NCBI RefSeq assembly: GCF_024713975.1
Contig: NC_091108.1
Location: 4,455,001-4,519,000, forward strand
Direction of reading: 5' to 3'
Origin: Paralichthys olivaceus
Lineage: Eukaryota; Chordata; Actinopteri; Pleuronectiformes; Paralichthyidae
DNA: 64,000 bases
The translations under genes and the position numbers were made by a program. Under the pieces are notes generated by a model. The model saw only the letters and a program-made list of their open reading frames with translations. It did not search any database and was not told the origin of the DNA. Numbering within the stretch: the first letter of the stretch is position 1; the number at the start of each line of letters is the position of its first letter. Positions 1 to 25,904 of this stretch are shown here, piece by piece.

Positions 1-1850
1 CTTGTGTACTTTCTGTCTCCCATGACACTCTGAATTTAGACATTACTAATGTGAGCCACATGACTTACTTTCTCAATTATTTCTGTAATTACAAAGTGCT
101 ATAGAATGAATCTTGTTCGTTAGACCAAAGCATCAATATAAGGGTTTGTCACTCTATTAACAGTATTTGTTACTTCATCCTTTATGTGGGACCAATGTTC
201 ATCAAACATTTGCAGAAAAAAGATACTAGGGTATTTCAGAAACATTGAATACGTTGAAGTCAGATTTTCTAACTAAAAACTCAGTGTAAAATCTACTGTT
301 ATGTAATTGTGTCTCTCACACGTAAGCATTCTGGGCTCCTCTCAGTAGTCTTTTCTTGTCCATGATGAGGTTGTGGTAATTTCCAAATAGCCAACTATGG
401 TTACAAAACAAAAACATGAGAATAGATGAAGATCCTACAAGAGTACATGGCAACTGAGAATGCATCAAGTGTCTATTGTCTGACAATGAATGAGACTTAG
501 CACAAAACTAATGGTTTTTACTGTTAGGATGGGGTGAGCATTGCAGTATGTTTTCTGTTGTGAAGTTCAAATGGTTTTCATTCGGTTTACTCTTATGGGT
601 GTGTGACATTGAAATGATGGCACACATGTATAGATGAGGCTCCATGTCTAAAGCTCTACATAAGCCTCTGAAGCTGAAAGCTCTTCAGGATGAAGTGAAT
701 ACACAAAATAATCTTGATTTCTACATAAGTTTGTGTAGGCTCTTTTTTAATCTTTGACTGCAGTTATGTTGTAAGACATTCTATACATTTGTGCATATCA
801 GGTTTTCACCCAAGGTAAATTTTTCTATTTTTATTCAGTATAACATGAATATACAAAATATCAGAAGACCACAATATCTAAGGAAATAATGAACAATTTC
901 AGTTTCTCAGCTGTGACTTGACCATTAGTCTAAAACCCAAAGATATTCACTTTCATTAAATTGGAATAATTTAGTGTCTGAAAAGAACAGTTATGCCATT
1001 TTTGCATAAAAGATGACATGGATGACTAATCATTGATCAAAAGAGATGTCAGTTAACACTGTGTTGGTTTGACTAACGGTTGTCTCATTTACATGTACAT
1101 TTACTATTGTAATGGGTAAATTCAATGGTGATTAGAAACCTAAATGTACGCATGAGAATATTCACCATTTGATGGAACTGTAGTTGTTTTGAGGAGGTTG
1201 CATCAATATCTGGTTCAATAGTAGTTAAGCTAACTTGCTGTTTTTAGCACCGAAGCTGAGAGCAGTCATGCAGTAAACACAGACGTATCCATCATAAGAT
1301 GTAGTCTCATATTTAGATCATTATAAGTTCAAGTCTGTTTTATTCAAGGTCTGTAGTGAACCATATTATTCTGCATTGCGCTCTCTACAACGACAAAATA
1401 ACGAAATTCGACTGAGGATGTTTATTACTAATGATTTGAGTCATTGGTGTTTTGAGGCAGCTCTACTTGTTTCCTTTTCTCTGAAAAGGAGGATATACTA
1501 TCTAGTACTATAATGTTTTCTGCTTTGTAGCACGTTCACTGTTCTCCATTGGCATCTATGCCAAATGTCACATGACATGGCGCTTTGTATTACACGCAAT
1601 GCGACACCTTTGTACTTGGTGAACTTTACATAAGGTTAAACGTTTTTGTTATACTCTCAAGCTGTAGTTATTGTTATTATAGACTATTCTTTTGGTTATT
1701 CCCTAGATTAATCAATACCTCATGGACATAATTAAAAATGCAATAAAAACAATGAAAAATACGCATCAAATTTTCATGTAGTATAAAGTGAGTTTATCAA
1801 ATTGCATGATTTCAACGAGCAACACAAATCTGATCTGATGAATTATTTTT

Positions 1851-1886
1851 CTGTCGACTGATTAATCGACTAGTCGTTGCAGCTGT
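1851..1886. repeat. Probable hAT-type transposon terminus
   Basis: The stretch carries the near-palindromic GTCGACTGATTAATCGACTA followed by GTCGTTGCAGCTGTA. This is the arrangement at the ends of a very abundant teleost non-autonomous element family (ATTAATCGACTA...TTGCAGC ends), recognised from memory of the family. I could not fix the other end; a weak candidate begins near 1385. Confidence 0.45.
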
Positions 1887-4486
1887 AGGCCTCCCAGCTC
1901 ACATAGAGCCAGATGTAGGCTGTTACCACACATTAAAGCTTTGTCCATTTTAATCTGGGAGGCTGCCACTCTTCCATCACAGACAACATTTTCCCTCTGA
2001 GCATCAGGGATTTTCTGCCAATCTAAATTGCCTCATCATATTGTATTTTAAAGGGATATTACAACAAGCACTGCCATATGGCCCTGCTGCAACCAATGCT
2101 AAATATTGCTGTAAAAGTATGTGCCGTTGCCTGTCATGGCCAACTGACTAATGCCACCATTAAATCTCCATGCACACCACTTGTGTAGGGTGACTTTGGC
2201 AACAGTCAGTCAAACATGGACTGACCCTGACCAATGACCACAAGCCAGTTGGCAAGTATCATCCAAGTCAAACATATTTCTACAGAATGTGACCTGTTGT
2301 GCAACATTTGTCAGTTACATAGGTTCATTTTCTCTTTATCATAGTTTCTAGCAGTGTTTTCTTGGCTGAGTCATTTTAAACACGACTGTTGCACCTCCAT
2401 AAATTTTTCTTTCACTATTACCCATCTCTTCTTCTCTCACCTTTTTGTTGCCTTCATATCCTTTTCAGTGAGGGCAACCGCTCAGAGAGAAATCACGTGC
2501 TATTTGGGTTAGTAGAAGGATCTGCATAGCTGTATGTTAGAAATTAAAATTACTTATTTATGTGATCATTCTGTGCCAAAAACAAGTTAGCCACTGGATT
2601 TGGGATTCTTCTTGCTTTCTAACTTGTTGCACTATGATTTTTAAAAATCCGTGCTACATTGATGACATTAATAATTCACTAGTTTGTTAGTTGATTGACA
2701 GAAAATTCTGTCAATTCATGTAGAAATTTAACAGGTTCAGTTATACATTCACAAAAACAAAGAACTATTGTCTTTCCCATGTGAAATGTTTTTTTTGGTT
2801 GCTAGTTAAAGTAATTAAAATACCTAGTATCATAAAACTATAGCCTATCAATCAGTGAATGGTGCAAGTGAATGAACAAACTGGTAATCCCAACACTGAT
2901 GGATAACTGTTCCAATCATGGTGCTGGTCTTAAGAAAATCGTGACATATTTCTTCCGTCTGTCTTGAGCTTACATTCGTCCTCTGATAACAAGCCGATGT
3001 ATTGAGCGAGTGACAGCTCTGGATGCTCAAAAATCAGATTCTCCTTTATTTTCTGCCAGATCATGAAAATCAGATGAGGGGAGGGTCTGCAGTCACAAAT
3101 TCTACACGTGCAGACGACTCAGATGTTCACACAAGCAGGAGAGAGTGTACAAAAAAGTAAAATACATCCAGTCTCTGCGTAGTGGATAGTTTGATTCTGA
3201 AATATGTCCCATTAACAGTCTTTACAACATGTCCAGTCACACTTGAATAGCAAATTGGTTAAATTATAAATATTTCCTTGCGAGCACAGAGAGGGCCTAT
3301 TGTATGTTTAACTGAGAAACCATACCATGGCTGCTTTAGCCTTTCCATACAGACTATAAGCCTCTTAGTGAGAGAATAGGACATTGACCAATGTGCTGTA
3401 CAGCAGAAAGAATTATGTAAGGACGTACAGTATTCTGAATGCTGAAGTTGTATATTTTCATTGTGATGGGTCTTTAGGTTCAGGATGGATGGATAAGGCT
3501 TCACGTGCTTTATGTGTATATCCATGTGTATCTGTAGAAGATTTTAACAACTTATTAATTATTACATGTGTTAACAGACTGGATACATCCCTGTCATGAT
3601 TCTTGAACTTCATGCGTTCTATCTGGTGGTACCTTCACAATGAGTTGGAGGTGGTGGGGTATAAATGCAGATCATTGGAACAATGTGGCGTTCTACATGA
3701 TACTTATATAATATCACATAATAGTCTGTAGTGGTGGACTATGGCTTAGCATTATTGCTGCTACGTGCACGCCTGCTGTCCATGCTAATCCAGAGATGTT
3801 TAGTGCCTAAAACAAGTTCAGAACTGCTGTTGGCCCCGGTTTAGTTTGAAGATGGAGATGTTTGGAAATGACACTTTCTTGATATGTTGTTATCTGCGAC
3901 GACTCGTCTACCAGCAGTGAATACAAAATGTTGTTAACACTTAATGTCAGTAACAGTTCCACCTCATCGTTGGTCCAAGAAAAGAAATCCCTGCTCTTGA
4001 CTATGCACCATTGTGTCTCGTTCTTAGTATTTTCTGTAACATAGCAACCAACTGTAGAGTGGAGTATCTACAATCACTAGTGTACGCAAATGGTCACGTG
4101 ATATATGTTTTAAGGTTTGTTGGTAAGGAGGGGGATTATTAATGATGGGAAGCTGAAACTCTGGTGTCGACAGATCGTTTTAGTTTTAAAACTTTAACCT
4201 TCTAGTGTGTATGTAACCTAAAACCTTGTGTGAGATTTATTAGACCTCACCTTTGTGCTCAGGACTTTCTTATGACAGGTGTATCTGGTTATGAGATGTT
4301 TGTAGTTTTTCTTCTTAATACCATATTGCATTATTTACCAGTAACACAGAGCTGTTTTTAATTCTTGTTTGACGAAACCTATCATATTATTGCAAGTATA
4401 TTGGCCGTTAACTACCAACACAATGCTATAAATGTAGTTCCTCATTTATTTTGAGTGATCACACGAGGGTTGTGTCTTCAGGGAAA

Positions 4487-4508
4487 CCCCCCCCCCCCCC
4501 CCCCCCCC
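4487..4508. repeat. Poly-C homopolymer, 22 bases
   Basis: An uninterrupted run of 22 cytosines, directly followed by five adenines. It is the longest C/G homopolymer in the window. Runs of this length are prone to replication slippage and sequencing error, so the length is uncertain. Confidence 0.95.
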
Positions 4509-7500
4509 AAAAACGGTCCTGATTTTGTTTCACTCTTCTTTCCTCATAGCAAACTGACAGCAGGTGTCAATGTGCTGGTTACGTTGAAAATGAACAAGCC
4601 TGGAGTGCACGAGTGAAATTTGGAAAGGTTGTATTAAACAGAAGGCAGAAAAGATGAATTCCCCCTGTTCCAGACAACTGAATATTCTGCTTTAAATCAC
4701 TTTAGCTTCAGGTTGTCAACCACATCAGCTAAGTATCTGCGTCTTCGAAAGGCCCAGCAAGTGTGCGTCTGTGCATGTTTGTGTATCTGTGTCTGGAGAG
4801 GGTGGAGCCTCCGGATTACACAACATGTGCTAGCCTTTTCCAGCAGCTGAATGTGTGCTGAGCGTTGTTTTGTTTGGTGCGTTCAGTGCAGTATCTCCTC
4901 GTGTAACGGCTGATGTTGCTTTGATAATCCACCAAGACTGGTAATTTGAGAGTCTGGGACCCTCCCTGCAGAACAGCATGACGATGCAGAAAGGAGGAAG
5001 GAATCGCATGGTTTTTAAAATATAAAGTCAGGCTTTTTTTAAATTATAAATGAACAATGAAAGTTCCCCTTTCTACATGACGGGTCAGAAAGACAACTGT
5101 TCTTATTGATAGTTTAGGGGGGAAATACAATTTGACAATGGATGTGTAGTTAGCTTTCTTTAGTACTGGGATGCTTTCACTTTATTCATGCCAAAGAAAG
5201 CAATCATATCCTGTTTACTCTGGCTCTGTTAGTGACCATGCTTTCTGAGGGCTGTTTTGTTACATCTTCATTTGTGAGTAGAAAGCATGTTATTACCCTG
5301 ACCTTGAACTTCAGAAATGTGGTTATATTTGAATAATCATCAACAGTGATGTGCTTCACTGTTTATGCTGCATCAGTACTATTCATATCTTTGCCTTTTT
5401 CTAGCACTGTCAAATGTATCACTAGTTCATTTGCAGGTCAATCATGCAAAGTATTAAAATTGTGAAAATAGGTTTCGGTTGTGTTTTGTGGAGGCGTAAA
5501 AGAGAATCTAAGGATACATTGGGATGATATTTTGTTTTAACCAGCATTTTTCTTCTTCAGTTGTAAGGATTGCAAAACAATCTTTTTGGTCTGTGTATCA
5601 TTGAGCAACAAGAACAGACGGAGAAGTATTTTTTGTTATTCATGTGCACACTAAGGAAGTCGTAGCTAACCTGCTGAGTGTGCTTTGTTGCCTGTACGAC
5701 TTGTTTATTGGCTCCATCTTGAAACCCCAATGGTGAATACACCTGACTGAAACTGCTGCTGATAGTCATGCTGCATGACTGTTGTTCAGTGACTGTTTGC
5801 TTAGTGGTCTGCATGTTCCCTCCAGTGTGAAGATGGAGACGCTGTGTCAACCTTTATGCGCTGGCTCCGCCACCGTCTCTGGCACTGCAAAGCTGTGGTT
5901 TTGGCACAGCACTGGCAGCCATGTGTCGGGCTTGCGATCCGATCGACATCTCAAGCCTAATAGGATGTGGCAGGTGTAGATGGAGTCATGTCTTGAATGT
6001 CATAATGAAAACCGACACAACATTTCCCCCGTGGTGTATTTTTCAGACTGAGGTCGGCTCACTGCTCATGTGGAAGCCGGTGGACGGGGATTCCTTGTGG
6101 TTGTGAACCCTTGTGTGCTGCGGGTGTTTTGTTTTTTAGCCATGCAGGGGGCTTCTCTGCCTCCATGAGCTTTTAACACTGCCATCAACTTAGCCTCTGT
6201 TGAGAAAGAAGAAGGGTCGGTGTTGTATGAAAGGAATTGGTCCAAAGATGTTGAGGTCATTTTTATAAATTTACTATGTAAAAAATCTGTATCATAATAC
6301 TATCAGTATTTTTGTGTTTGTTTACTTTAAGAGTAACCTTGTTTTTCCATTAAAACATACCAAAACCACAAGCATGCAAAAGTAATCAGTGCCAAATTAA
6401 GTATTTTGCTAATTAAGAATTTGATGTTGAACTCTACTACTCCTGTGGATATTGATGTTTCCTTGAGCAGCAACAGTTTCCCAGTGTTTGGTCCAGTCAT
6501 GTGAGCTTGACACTCACACGCCTAGGTCCTAACCTTTGCTCTAATCCCTCCTTCGTTCGCTGCCCCCTCCGTTTTAACCCATAATCAGCAGTAAAGGCCT
6601 CATTGTTCTTGTCCGCTGCTTGGGCATCTGATCATTAACCTACATTCAGAGCAGTGGCGGTAGGCTTCTTAAGGCTCTCGGACCAGTTTAATGGGCGTGC
6701 TTCATTGAGTCCTGTTCTGAGCCTTCTGCTGCTGCCAGTGAACTTAACCCTATTGACGCCTCTTGCATACAAACATTAGGCTGTTTTATGAGGCTTTTGA
6801 TTTGTGTGCGAGTCGTGCCCTGGGCCTCTCCCTTCTAAATTTAAGGCTATTCCTGTTTTATGGAAGCTTTTAAGTGATGGATGTGGCTGTGAAACAGTTC
6901 AGCACTCAATCTTACATAAGAATACACATTTAGTGCACAAAGTACATTATGTCTGGGTCTTACAACAGCTTAATGTTTGGATTATTATGAATTAAGCCAA
7001 AAAAATTTGGCTGTTTGTCAGTATTTTTCCTAAACTAACATGATTTGTCCTTGGATAAATTAGTGGAGTGAGCTCAGTGACGTGTAGAGGGCGCAGAAAA
7101 TTAACTTTGTCCTCCACTTCTACAAAAGGTAATGTCCATTAAAAAAAAAAAAAAACAATCAGGCACCGTGGCAAGGTTTATTAGCTTCTGTGAATTTTTG
7201 GCCCCAGTTCACTGTTTCCTGTTAAACATTTGCTCAACTTTTAACTGGCGATAGTAGCCCATGCCTTCACCACGTGGAGGAGGTGGAACCAGATCTCTGA
7301 CTGATGCATTTATGCAACACAACAACAACTGGAATGAAGGCCAGACACTCTGGTTGGAGGAGGCACGTTTTGTCTGTCTGGGGTTAGGGTAGAGAGAGGT
7401 GAAGCGATGCCTTGAGGGATTCAGTGTCACTTGCTGTTTGTCCATGTTGAAAAATGCCTTCAGTTCAGAAGAACCACTGACTGGAGAAGGAGCACTGCAC

Positions 7501-10500
7501 ATAATTTAGATATTTGTTCATAAGGCATTTCTCATGGCTATCATGCCTTTTTCTACATATAATATCAACATCAGCCTGGCTTGGCTTTCTATTACTTTCA
7601 ACCATAATTAATCCAGTAGTATTTTAGCAAATTAAAGCATCACAATTTATCAGATCTTCTATATATAAATACAATATAATTACCAGACTATAATGTTTTA
7701 TTGTAACGCACAACCTCAATGTTCATTTAATAGTCACTGAGAATAAACTGAACCTTCACACGTATTTTTAATAATTAAAATATATAATTTCTCTTGGAAG
7801 CAATCAATTTTCATTGTTTTAACATTTTCACAATAATTTGGATTTTTGACATGACATGGCCCTTTATACAAAAAGGTGTATAGTACACATTTGTAAGCTG
7901 GTATCTGTGGGTGATCATCGGGGTGGGTGATCTGAAGATGGCTGGCTCTTTGCTGGTTATTGTTGCCTCTCCTGTCTCCTGTAGTCTCTGTAATCGGGCC
8001 TTTTGCGCATGGCTTTGTCCTGCTACTCATTAGGGGGAGGAGAGAGGAGGAGGAGACGGAGGTTTGGAGTGGATGTGCAGCTGAGAGAGACCTCCCCCAT
8101 CATTTAGCCTGACGGCATACAGGACCACAACCACGTGACTGGCTGTTTACTGTCGCAGCAAGTGTAGTGTCTCCTTGAGCGCGTTTCAGGATCTTTGTGG
8201 TGAAATGCAGACACCAGATTCATTATATATTTCAGATATTGTTAATAATTGAATTATTTGCTCCTCTGTATAACCTTTTGACCAGAGAGCTGCATTCAGA
8301 GCTTGTTTTCAGTCGGTTCCTTTGTGTGTGCAGCCGTTCGTGCAGCCACATGGGAGACCAGGGGAAAATCACATGTGTTTTCCACCCAGTGTGTGTGAGA
8401 TCTCGCAGCAGGCCGTGCTCTGACTCTGGAAGCTGTAGTAGAGTAATGCTGCCACTGCAGCTGCCATTGCTGTTGGTGGCGGCAGTGGTGGCGTACCCTG
8501 TGTCAGGCTCTGTGCTATTCTTAGCCCCCTTCCCTCCCTGTCCCATCCTGCAGTCACTGGATCGGGTTACCGTACTGTGTGCGCTCCTCATCCATTTCGG
8601 TTAGGCCTCCGCCACACATGCTTCACCCACCTCAAACACACATCTCCACACCAGCCCCCAGCACACTCCCCAAACACATATACTTATGCAAGGGAACACA
8701 CTGAAGCAGCCACTCTGCTGTCAGGGCCAACATGGTCATGCACTACAGGGAAATGGTTGTTATTGTTGTTAGCCAGGAACCAGTGGAGTTAGTGCAGGAA
8801 CACCAGGTTATAAATAAATACAGGGACATCTGCTTCTCAGAAGGACAAGCAACGCCGCCAGCACACTTAACTTGAGATTTCACGGACTTGGCTCATGCAT
8901 GGTGGAAATTTTGAAATTGAAATATTTGCATAATCTGAAAAGCAAACTGTCATCCATCCTGAAAACCAGCATGATCTGGTCATCCCCAAAGACAACTGGT
9001 CTATACATTTAGGTTGCAGCTTGTCGTTAGATACAATCATTTGCTACCATCACACTTTCTTAAGGCCCAGTCTAAAACAACTCAGAAATCAAGAAAAGCT
9101 CAAAATGCACAGAGCAGAGTTGCTGTCTATTAAAGTGGGTATCCAGAAAATGACTAAATTTATCAGTTAATAAATTAGCTGCACACAAATGTTCTGTTTA
9201 TCAGCAATTCAAGTAATTTGTTGGTTCAGTTTTACTATTAAATTGATTGATTGACAATTACTCCTCTGATAGAACATAAATAGTTTCAGTTAGATTTTAA
9301 AACCTCTCCACTTTTACAAAGTGTGAATTTGCTCCTATTTTTTATTTTTCATTTTATAGTAAACTGAATATCTTTTGTTTGGATTAACCAAGATATCTGT
9401 AGATGACCTTGAGCTCTGGCTGTCATTTCCCAGTATTTTCTGACTTTTCTTATAAATATAAATATTATTTGATCTTTAATTGGCTGCTTAACTGATGATA
9501 AGAATAATAATTAGTAGCAGTCCTTGTATATTTAGTTTTTTTTTCTTGGTGTTAATGTTAGTGTCCTCTCAGCTGCTGAATTATTTACCACTTCTCTGAT
9601 GTTAAGACTGAGGGAACCAGCCATCGTGACTGACTCTAGTGTCATATCTCTCTCTCTGTTTTGCATCTCTTAACTGTTTTACAGCTGTGATTCTGCACTG
9701 TTCAGTTTCATTGGTGATAAGTGGGTTAGGTAATTGTTGCTATCAGTCAGTTTTCACTGTATGGGGTCCCATGCCAAACTAATCGGGGTTTTAGGCACTG
9801 TGAACTTCAGTAGTCATCAAGGCAGGGGTTTGAGCTAGACTTGAAACAGCCCAAGGATAATGGCAGAGCTCGCAGAGGCTTATGCAGCCCTGAGCTGCTC
9901 ATGAAACGCAGCGAATGTGAATGCCGAACTGGCCAGTGCCCAAATACCTCTGTAATTATAGTCACACCCTCCTCGCCTCGTCTCCGGGCCAGATTGGAGT
10001 CCTGTCAGCGTTTGTTTTCTGGTCTGGTCCCGGGCTGTCCATACTGCTTTAATACCCTCGATACACTAGCCTCTTTACACCAGCGTGCTCACTGTGGGCT
10101 GCTCAATTCTTCCTTTCAGCTGGCTGAATGACAATGCTGCTGCATACTGGCTAACTGCTGACTAATGATGGACCTCTCACTGGCCTCAGCTGTGCGGCAG
10201 GGCTGTGTGCTGGAAAAACGATACCTGTCAACACTGTGCTATTACTCAGGATCAGCAAAGGTTGTGAAGATATCCAAAGAACCGACACGTGGGATAACTT
10301 TTAAGAAGTCTAGTCATTTTTATTTATGGAAATTAAGTGCAGGAAACAAGTATGGCTGAGTTTTGTCTGGAAAGTCAAATGGCATGTGACTGTTATTCAA
10401 ACCCCTGCTGTCTAATGAGGTTAAATATTTTAATGAGGTTGTAGTCTTTATATTTATATATTCAATTTCAACCGCATGATTAGTTGCATGTTTCTGTTTT

Positions 10501-10594
10501 TAATAAAATGACATGCAGAACAGGAAGGCTTCAGGGATTATTTAACTGTGGCTGGAAGCATTACCTTTTTGGGGTTGTTTGTTCATCCATCCAT

Positions 10595-10730
10595 CCCATT
10601 CTCATGACTGTGATATCTCAGAAAAGCCTGGAGGTCATTTCATTACATGTGGCACAAACATTTACTTGGACTACCACAGAATGAGCTGAGTAGAATTTGG
10701 TGGTCAAAGGTCATGGCCAGACCTAACAAA
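10595..10730 (+). repeat. Candidate LINE 3' tail fragment
   Basis: The sequence holds phrases typical of a dispersed teleost repeat I recognise: GTGATATCTCAG, then CTGGAGGTCATTTC, TGGCACAAACATTTACTTGG and AATTTGGTGGTCAAAGGTCA in that order and spacing. I associate this with the 3' untranslated part of a LINE, but no reverse transcriptase sequence is present, so the class is an inference. Confidence 0.5.
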
Positions 10731-12537
10731 AAACACATGCCATTTTATATCCAAAAGGTCAAAGCTAAACCTCACTCATATCATAATATTCTGCAAATAA
10801 TACTTTTCTTTATTAAACTTACTACTACGAACATATGAGTGTGAACACAGAGGGATGTAAACTGCAATTTGACTGGTTGACCGAGACTTGCAGATACAAG
10901 GCAGTAATTTTAGTTTCCTAATGTGCTGCAGTTGTTTTGTTTATGCCTCTGACTTTCATCACATTAACTTCTTAAACTTGTAAGATTTGTGTCTTTCACA
11001 TAAATCCTCAGTAGGCCACAAAGTTGTCTGTGTGAAAGTGATGCGCATGAAATTCCAGACAGTGCTTGCCATTAAGATGACAGTTGTGTAAATGAAGGCC
11101 TGCAGTTTGTTATGATCCATTTAGCTCCAGTGGTTATATGTTTTCAGCTCTGCGTCACACGTAGGCATGGATTGATTATAGTTACATGACAGTGTAGTTT
11201 TGAACTGGTGGATGTGCTGTTTATAGAACTGGCATGTTTGATTCTCCAGTTATGAGCTCTATATTTTACTCTGGTGACTCATTACTTTGTTCCTTTTGAT
11301 TGTCTGTGTTATAATCGTAATATGAAGGCTGCTCATGTTAATGTTTTTTTTTTTGTCTCTAATTTCCAATTTAATTTCTAATATTGCGAAGACTGCACTT
11401 AAGCTACTGTGCTACTTGCCCAGATGTTTCCCCTCACCTCAACGCTCCGGAGACTTTCCTGGTGCTGCGAAAAATATCTGAACTAAATAATCTACCTGCT
11501 GCTTTCTTCATTTGTGATATGTAAACTCCAGAAAACAAATCCCCAGAACTGATGGAAAAAGCTAGTTTGAGTTTTTTAGACAGGTGGGTCGCTCTAATTA
11601 GAATCACATAGAAGAATCAATTATGCTTCTTCTGTTCTTGGTAGGTTACATGTTTAATATATACACTTATAGTTGAGTTGCAGTTAGATGTGTTTTAAGT
11701 AATGGGGCTGTCCCATACCCTTTGGTGGCTTGATATAAACTAAACAATTTGAGGTTTTCTTAGTAAAGAGTTTCTATGTCTGCTGTGAATCAGAAGGTAA
11801 TTATGAGTGAGTGTTTAAAAAGAAACTGCAGGGAAAGTTTCCTGAAAGGTCTCGAGTATTTTCTTATGACTATAAATCGTCATGTGAAAAGATGACACAT
11901 GTGGACTCATCATGCGCATGTTCAGTGTTATGCTTCCTCCACTGACTGCAGGGATGCACAGTGCCCCCATTGACTCCGCTACATGTGTTACTACACTGAC
12001 ACAGACCACATCAGAGGGAAGCTTGGTCACACTGATGAGTAGGCAGAGTGACAACATGCAGGGGGAGGTTTTCCTCTCAGAATCTCACAGTCCCTAAAGT
12101 TGCGATTCGTGCTGCCTTGTGTAGTTGTTTCCTGCTCTTGTGCAATGGAAATTCCAATAAAAATCCCTGATTAGTGATCAACTCATCCTGCATCCTGAAA
12201 CACAGCTGAGTTTCGTTCCACCTGGGGTTAGCGCCGGTTTCCTCTGTGATGCAGTCAAGACTGTTGAGGGTCTGATGGGTTCTAATTTAAAGGTGACATG
12301 ATGCTCTTCAGCGCGTCTTCCATCAAATGTGTTATAGGTTTTGTGTCGAGAAATAAAGAGTTGCCAAAGTGCGTGGTAAAGGAGCTCCTCTCTGCTCAGA
12401 AGAAACACTGATCCTGACACTCCTGAATCACCTCGTCAGTGGTCAGCTCGACACCTTGTGTGTCTAATGAAAGACTCAGTCATCTCTGGTGATGTGGCAG
12501 AGTGGACGTCTTATGGCCGATGTTTGTCTGTCTCCAG

Positions 12538-12591
12538 GTGCATGATGACCTTACTGTGCTGTAGCTGTCACAGCTAGTCAGGTGCCGCACC
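12538..12591 (+). other. ankrd12: ankrd12 5' UTR part of the first coding exon, with a uORF
   Basis: A polypyrimidine tract and CAG at 12531-12537 form a splice acceptor, and the following 54 bases lead to the start codon. They contain a tandem ATG-ATG at 12542 that opens an 11-codon frame closed by TAG at 12575-12577, 14 bases before the main start and in another frame. The acceptor shows that an upstream non-coding exon exists outside the part I can identify. Confidence 0.65.
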
Positions 12592-24459
<11,868 letters not shown>

Positions 24460-25530
24460 ACCATGGGACGGGCGTACTTTGCCAAAGTGGTGGCCACGTC
24501 GCGGACATGAGCGGCGGCCCGAGCATTCGAGGACGAGGAAAGCACTTAGAATGTGGCGGCAAAACAGAAGAGCACTTAGAAAAGAGACGTTTTTACTCCA
24601 GAGCTCTTAAGAGTCCAAACCGGCACGCCCACCACGAGGACGGGGGAACGTGGACCGACCAGGAGGGGGTGGGGGAGGGGCCCAGGGAGTAGAGACCAAA
24701 CGCTGGGCCAGGAGCTGCAGCGAGAGGCGGAAGTGTGGACGACGACCACCGGCTCCTCATCACGCAGGGTCACACAGCTGAAAGATTTCAATTGTTTCAA
24801 AGTGAGTGTTCATACATTGTGTACAGATTGTGCTCTTAATTTTTTAACTTATTTTATACATAAAAATGTGCATTTGTAAATAGCCATGTAATTATTGTTT
24901 TAAACTTGTAAAAACAAAAAATAATAGATATTTTGATTGTAAACTCGTTCTGTCTCATGTTTCAATGGACCAAAGTTGGTTTTTATATTGAGTGTCCTCT
25001 TCGTCCGTGATGTTCTTGTTGTTGTTGGCTTAAAACATTAAGCATGTGTTGGCTTTCGTTGTGTTCTTTTGTTTTTACTGTTTCTTCCTTCCTCATCTGG
25101 AGTTCCACGCCACAGCTGGTGTTTTTTGACTTTGGCAATTAAATGCTGTGCATGCGTTGCGTTGTTTGTACTTTTTTCCTGAAGAGCTGTTCCGTGGACT
25201 AAATTGTGAGGTTTACTGAAGTGTTCCAGCTTTTTTATTTTTTTTTTCTTCTTTTTTTTTTTCTTCGCGCCATCGTGTTACATCCTTGCGGCCTCACTCC
25301 TCGCGTGTTGTCCATTGTGTCTCGCGCACATTAAAGTCTGTTGTGGCTTCCAAGGAGAAAAAAAACATACTTTTACAGTTTCAATGTGAGATCACAACAA
25401 ATCCTATTTTTTCAACATAATGCCTTTTGAACGATAGTTCTAAAAAATGTCTATTTTAATATTTACTTGTTACATGACTTGTACATATTTGTAATATATA
25501 ATTGAATAAATTTTATTTGTTGTGAAATTA
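24460..25530 (+). other. ankrd12: ankrd12 3' UTR and polyadenylation signal
   Basis: About 1.07 kb follows the stop codon. It is AT-rich with T-rich runs around 25230-25262. An AATAAA hexamer at 25505-25510 followed by a GT/T-rich stretch is the best poly(A) signal; an ATTAAA-type site near 25330 could serve as an earlier alternative. The transcript end is placed about 20 nt past the hexamer by convention. Confidence 0.65.
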
Positions 25531-25904
25531 AATCTCTTGGTTTTGGTGTAATTTGTTTTAAAACTAACTAAGAAATAATGGTGACAGATCAGTTTGTCAG
25601 TCGTCCATTAATTGGGAGTTTTGATTATTAACTCGTAGTTTTTACTCGAGTAGCAATGTGAAAAATAAAAAGTTAATACTATTATTTTAGTTTGACAGTA
25701 AAAAAGTTCAGTCACATCAAATTTCTGAAATTATTAATTTATCATCATTAAAACATTTCTGATTTTGAAAACGTGAACAACATCCTCACTCATTTTAAAC
25801 TGTTCAAATTATGATTTGTAAAAAAAAAAGAATAATTACGTTTCAGCTGCTCAAAGATTTTCTTTTTCTTTATTTCTGATCATCCTATGTACCAGTACTA
25901 TCTT

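Larger units (their letters stand above)
1..12537. other. Non-coding stretch upstream of the first ankrd12 coding exon
   Basis: I see no gene in this 12.5 kb. Open frames are all under 140 codons, resemble no protein I know, and lack a consistent exon chain. The DNA is AT-rich, without an obvious CpG-rich promoter. Because the first ankrd12 coding exon is preceded by a good splice acceptor (ending at 12537), at least one untranslated ankrd12 exon lies upstream, inside this stretch or left of the window. Human ANKRD12 also has a long first intron, so much of this may be intron 1. It contains a 22-base C run (4487-4508), a 1.8-1.9 kb hAT-type terminus and a LINE-like tail near 10.6 kb, listed separately. 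Confidence 0.6.

Noticed and set aside
8197..8604. 135-codon open frame upstream of ankrd12
   Set aside because: It is Cys/Ser/Leu-rich without recognisable domains, overlaps an antisense frame of similar length, and has no exon-like neighbours.
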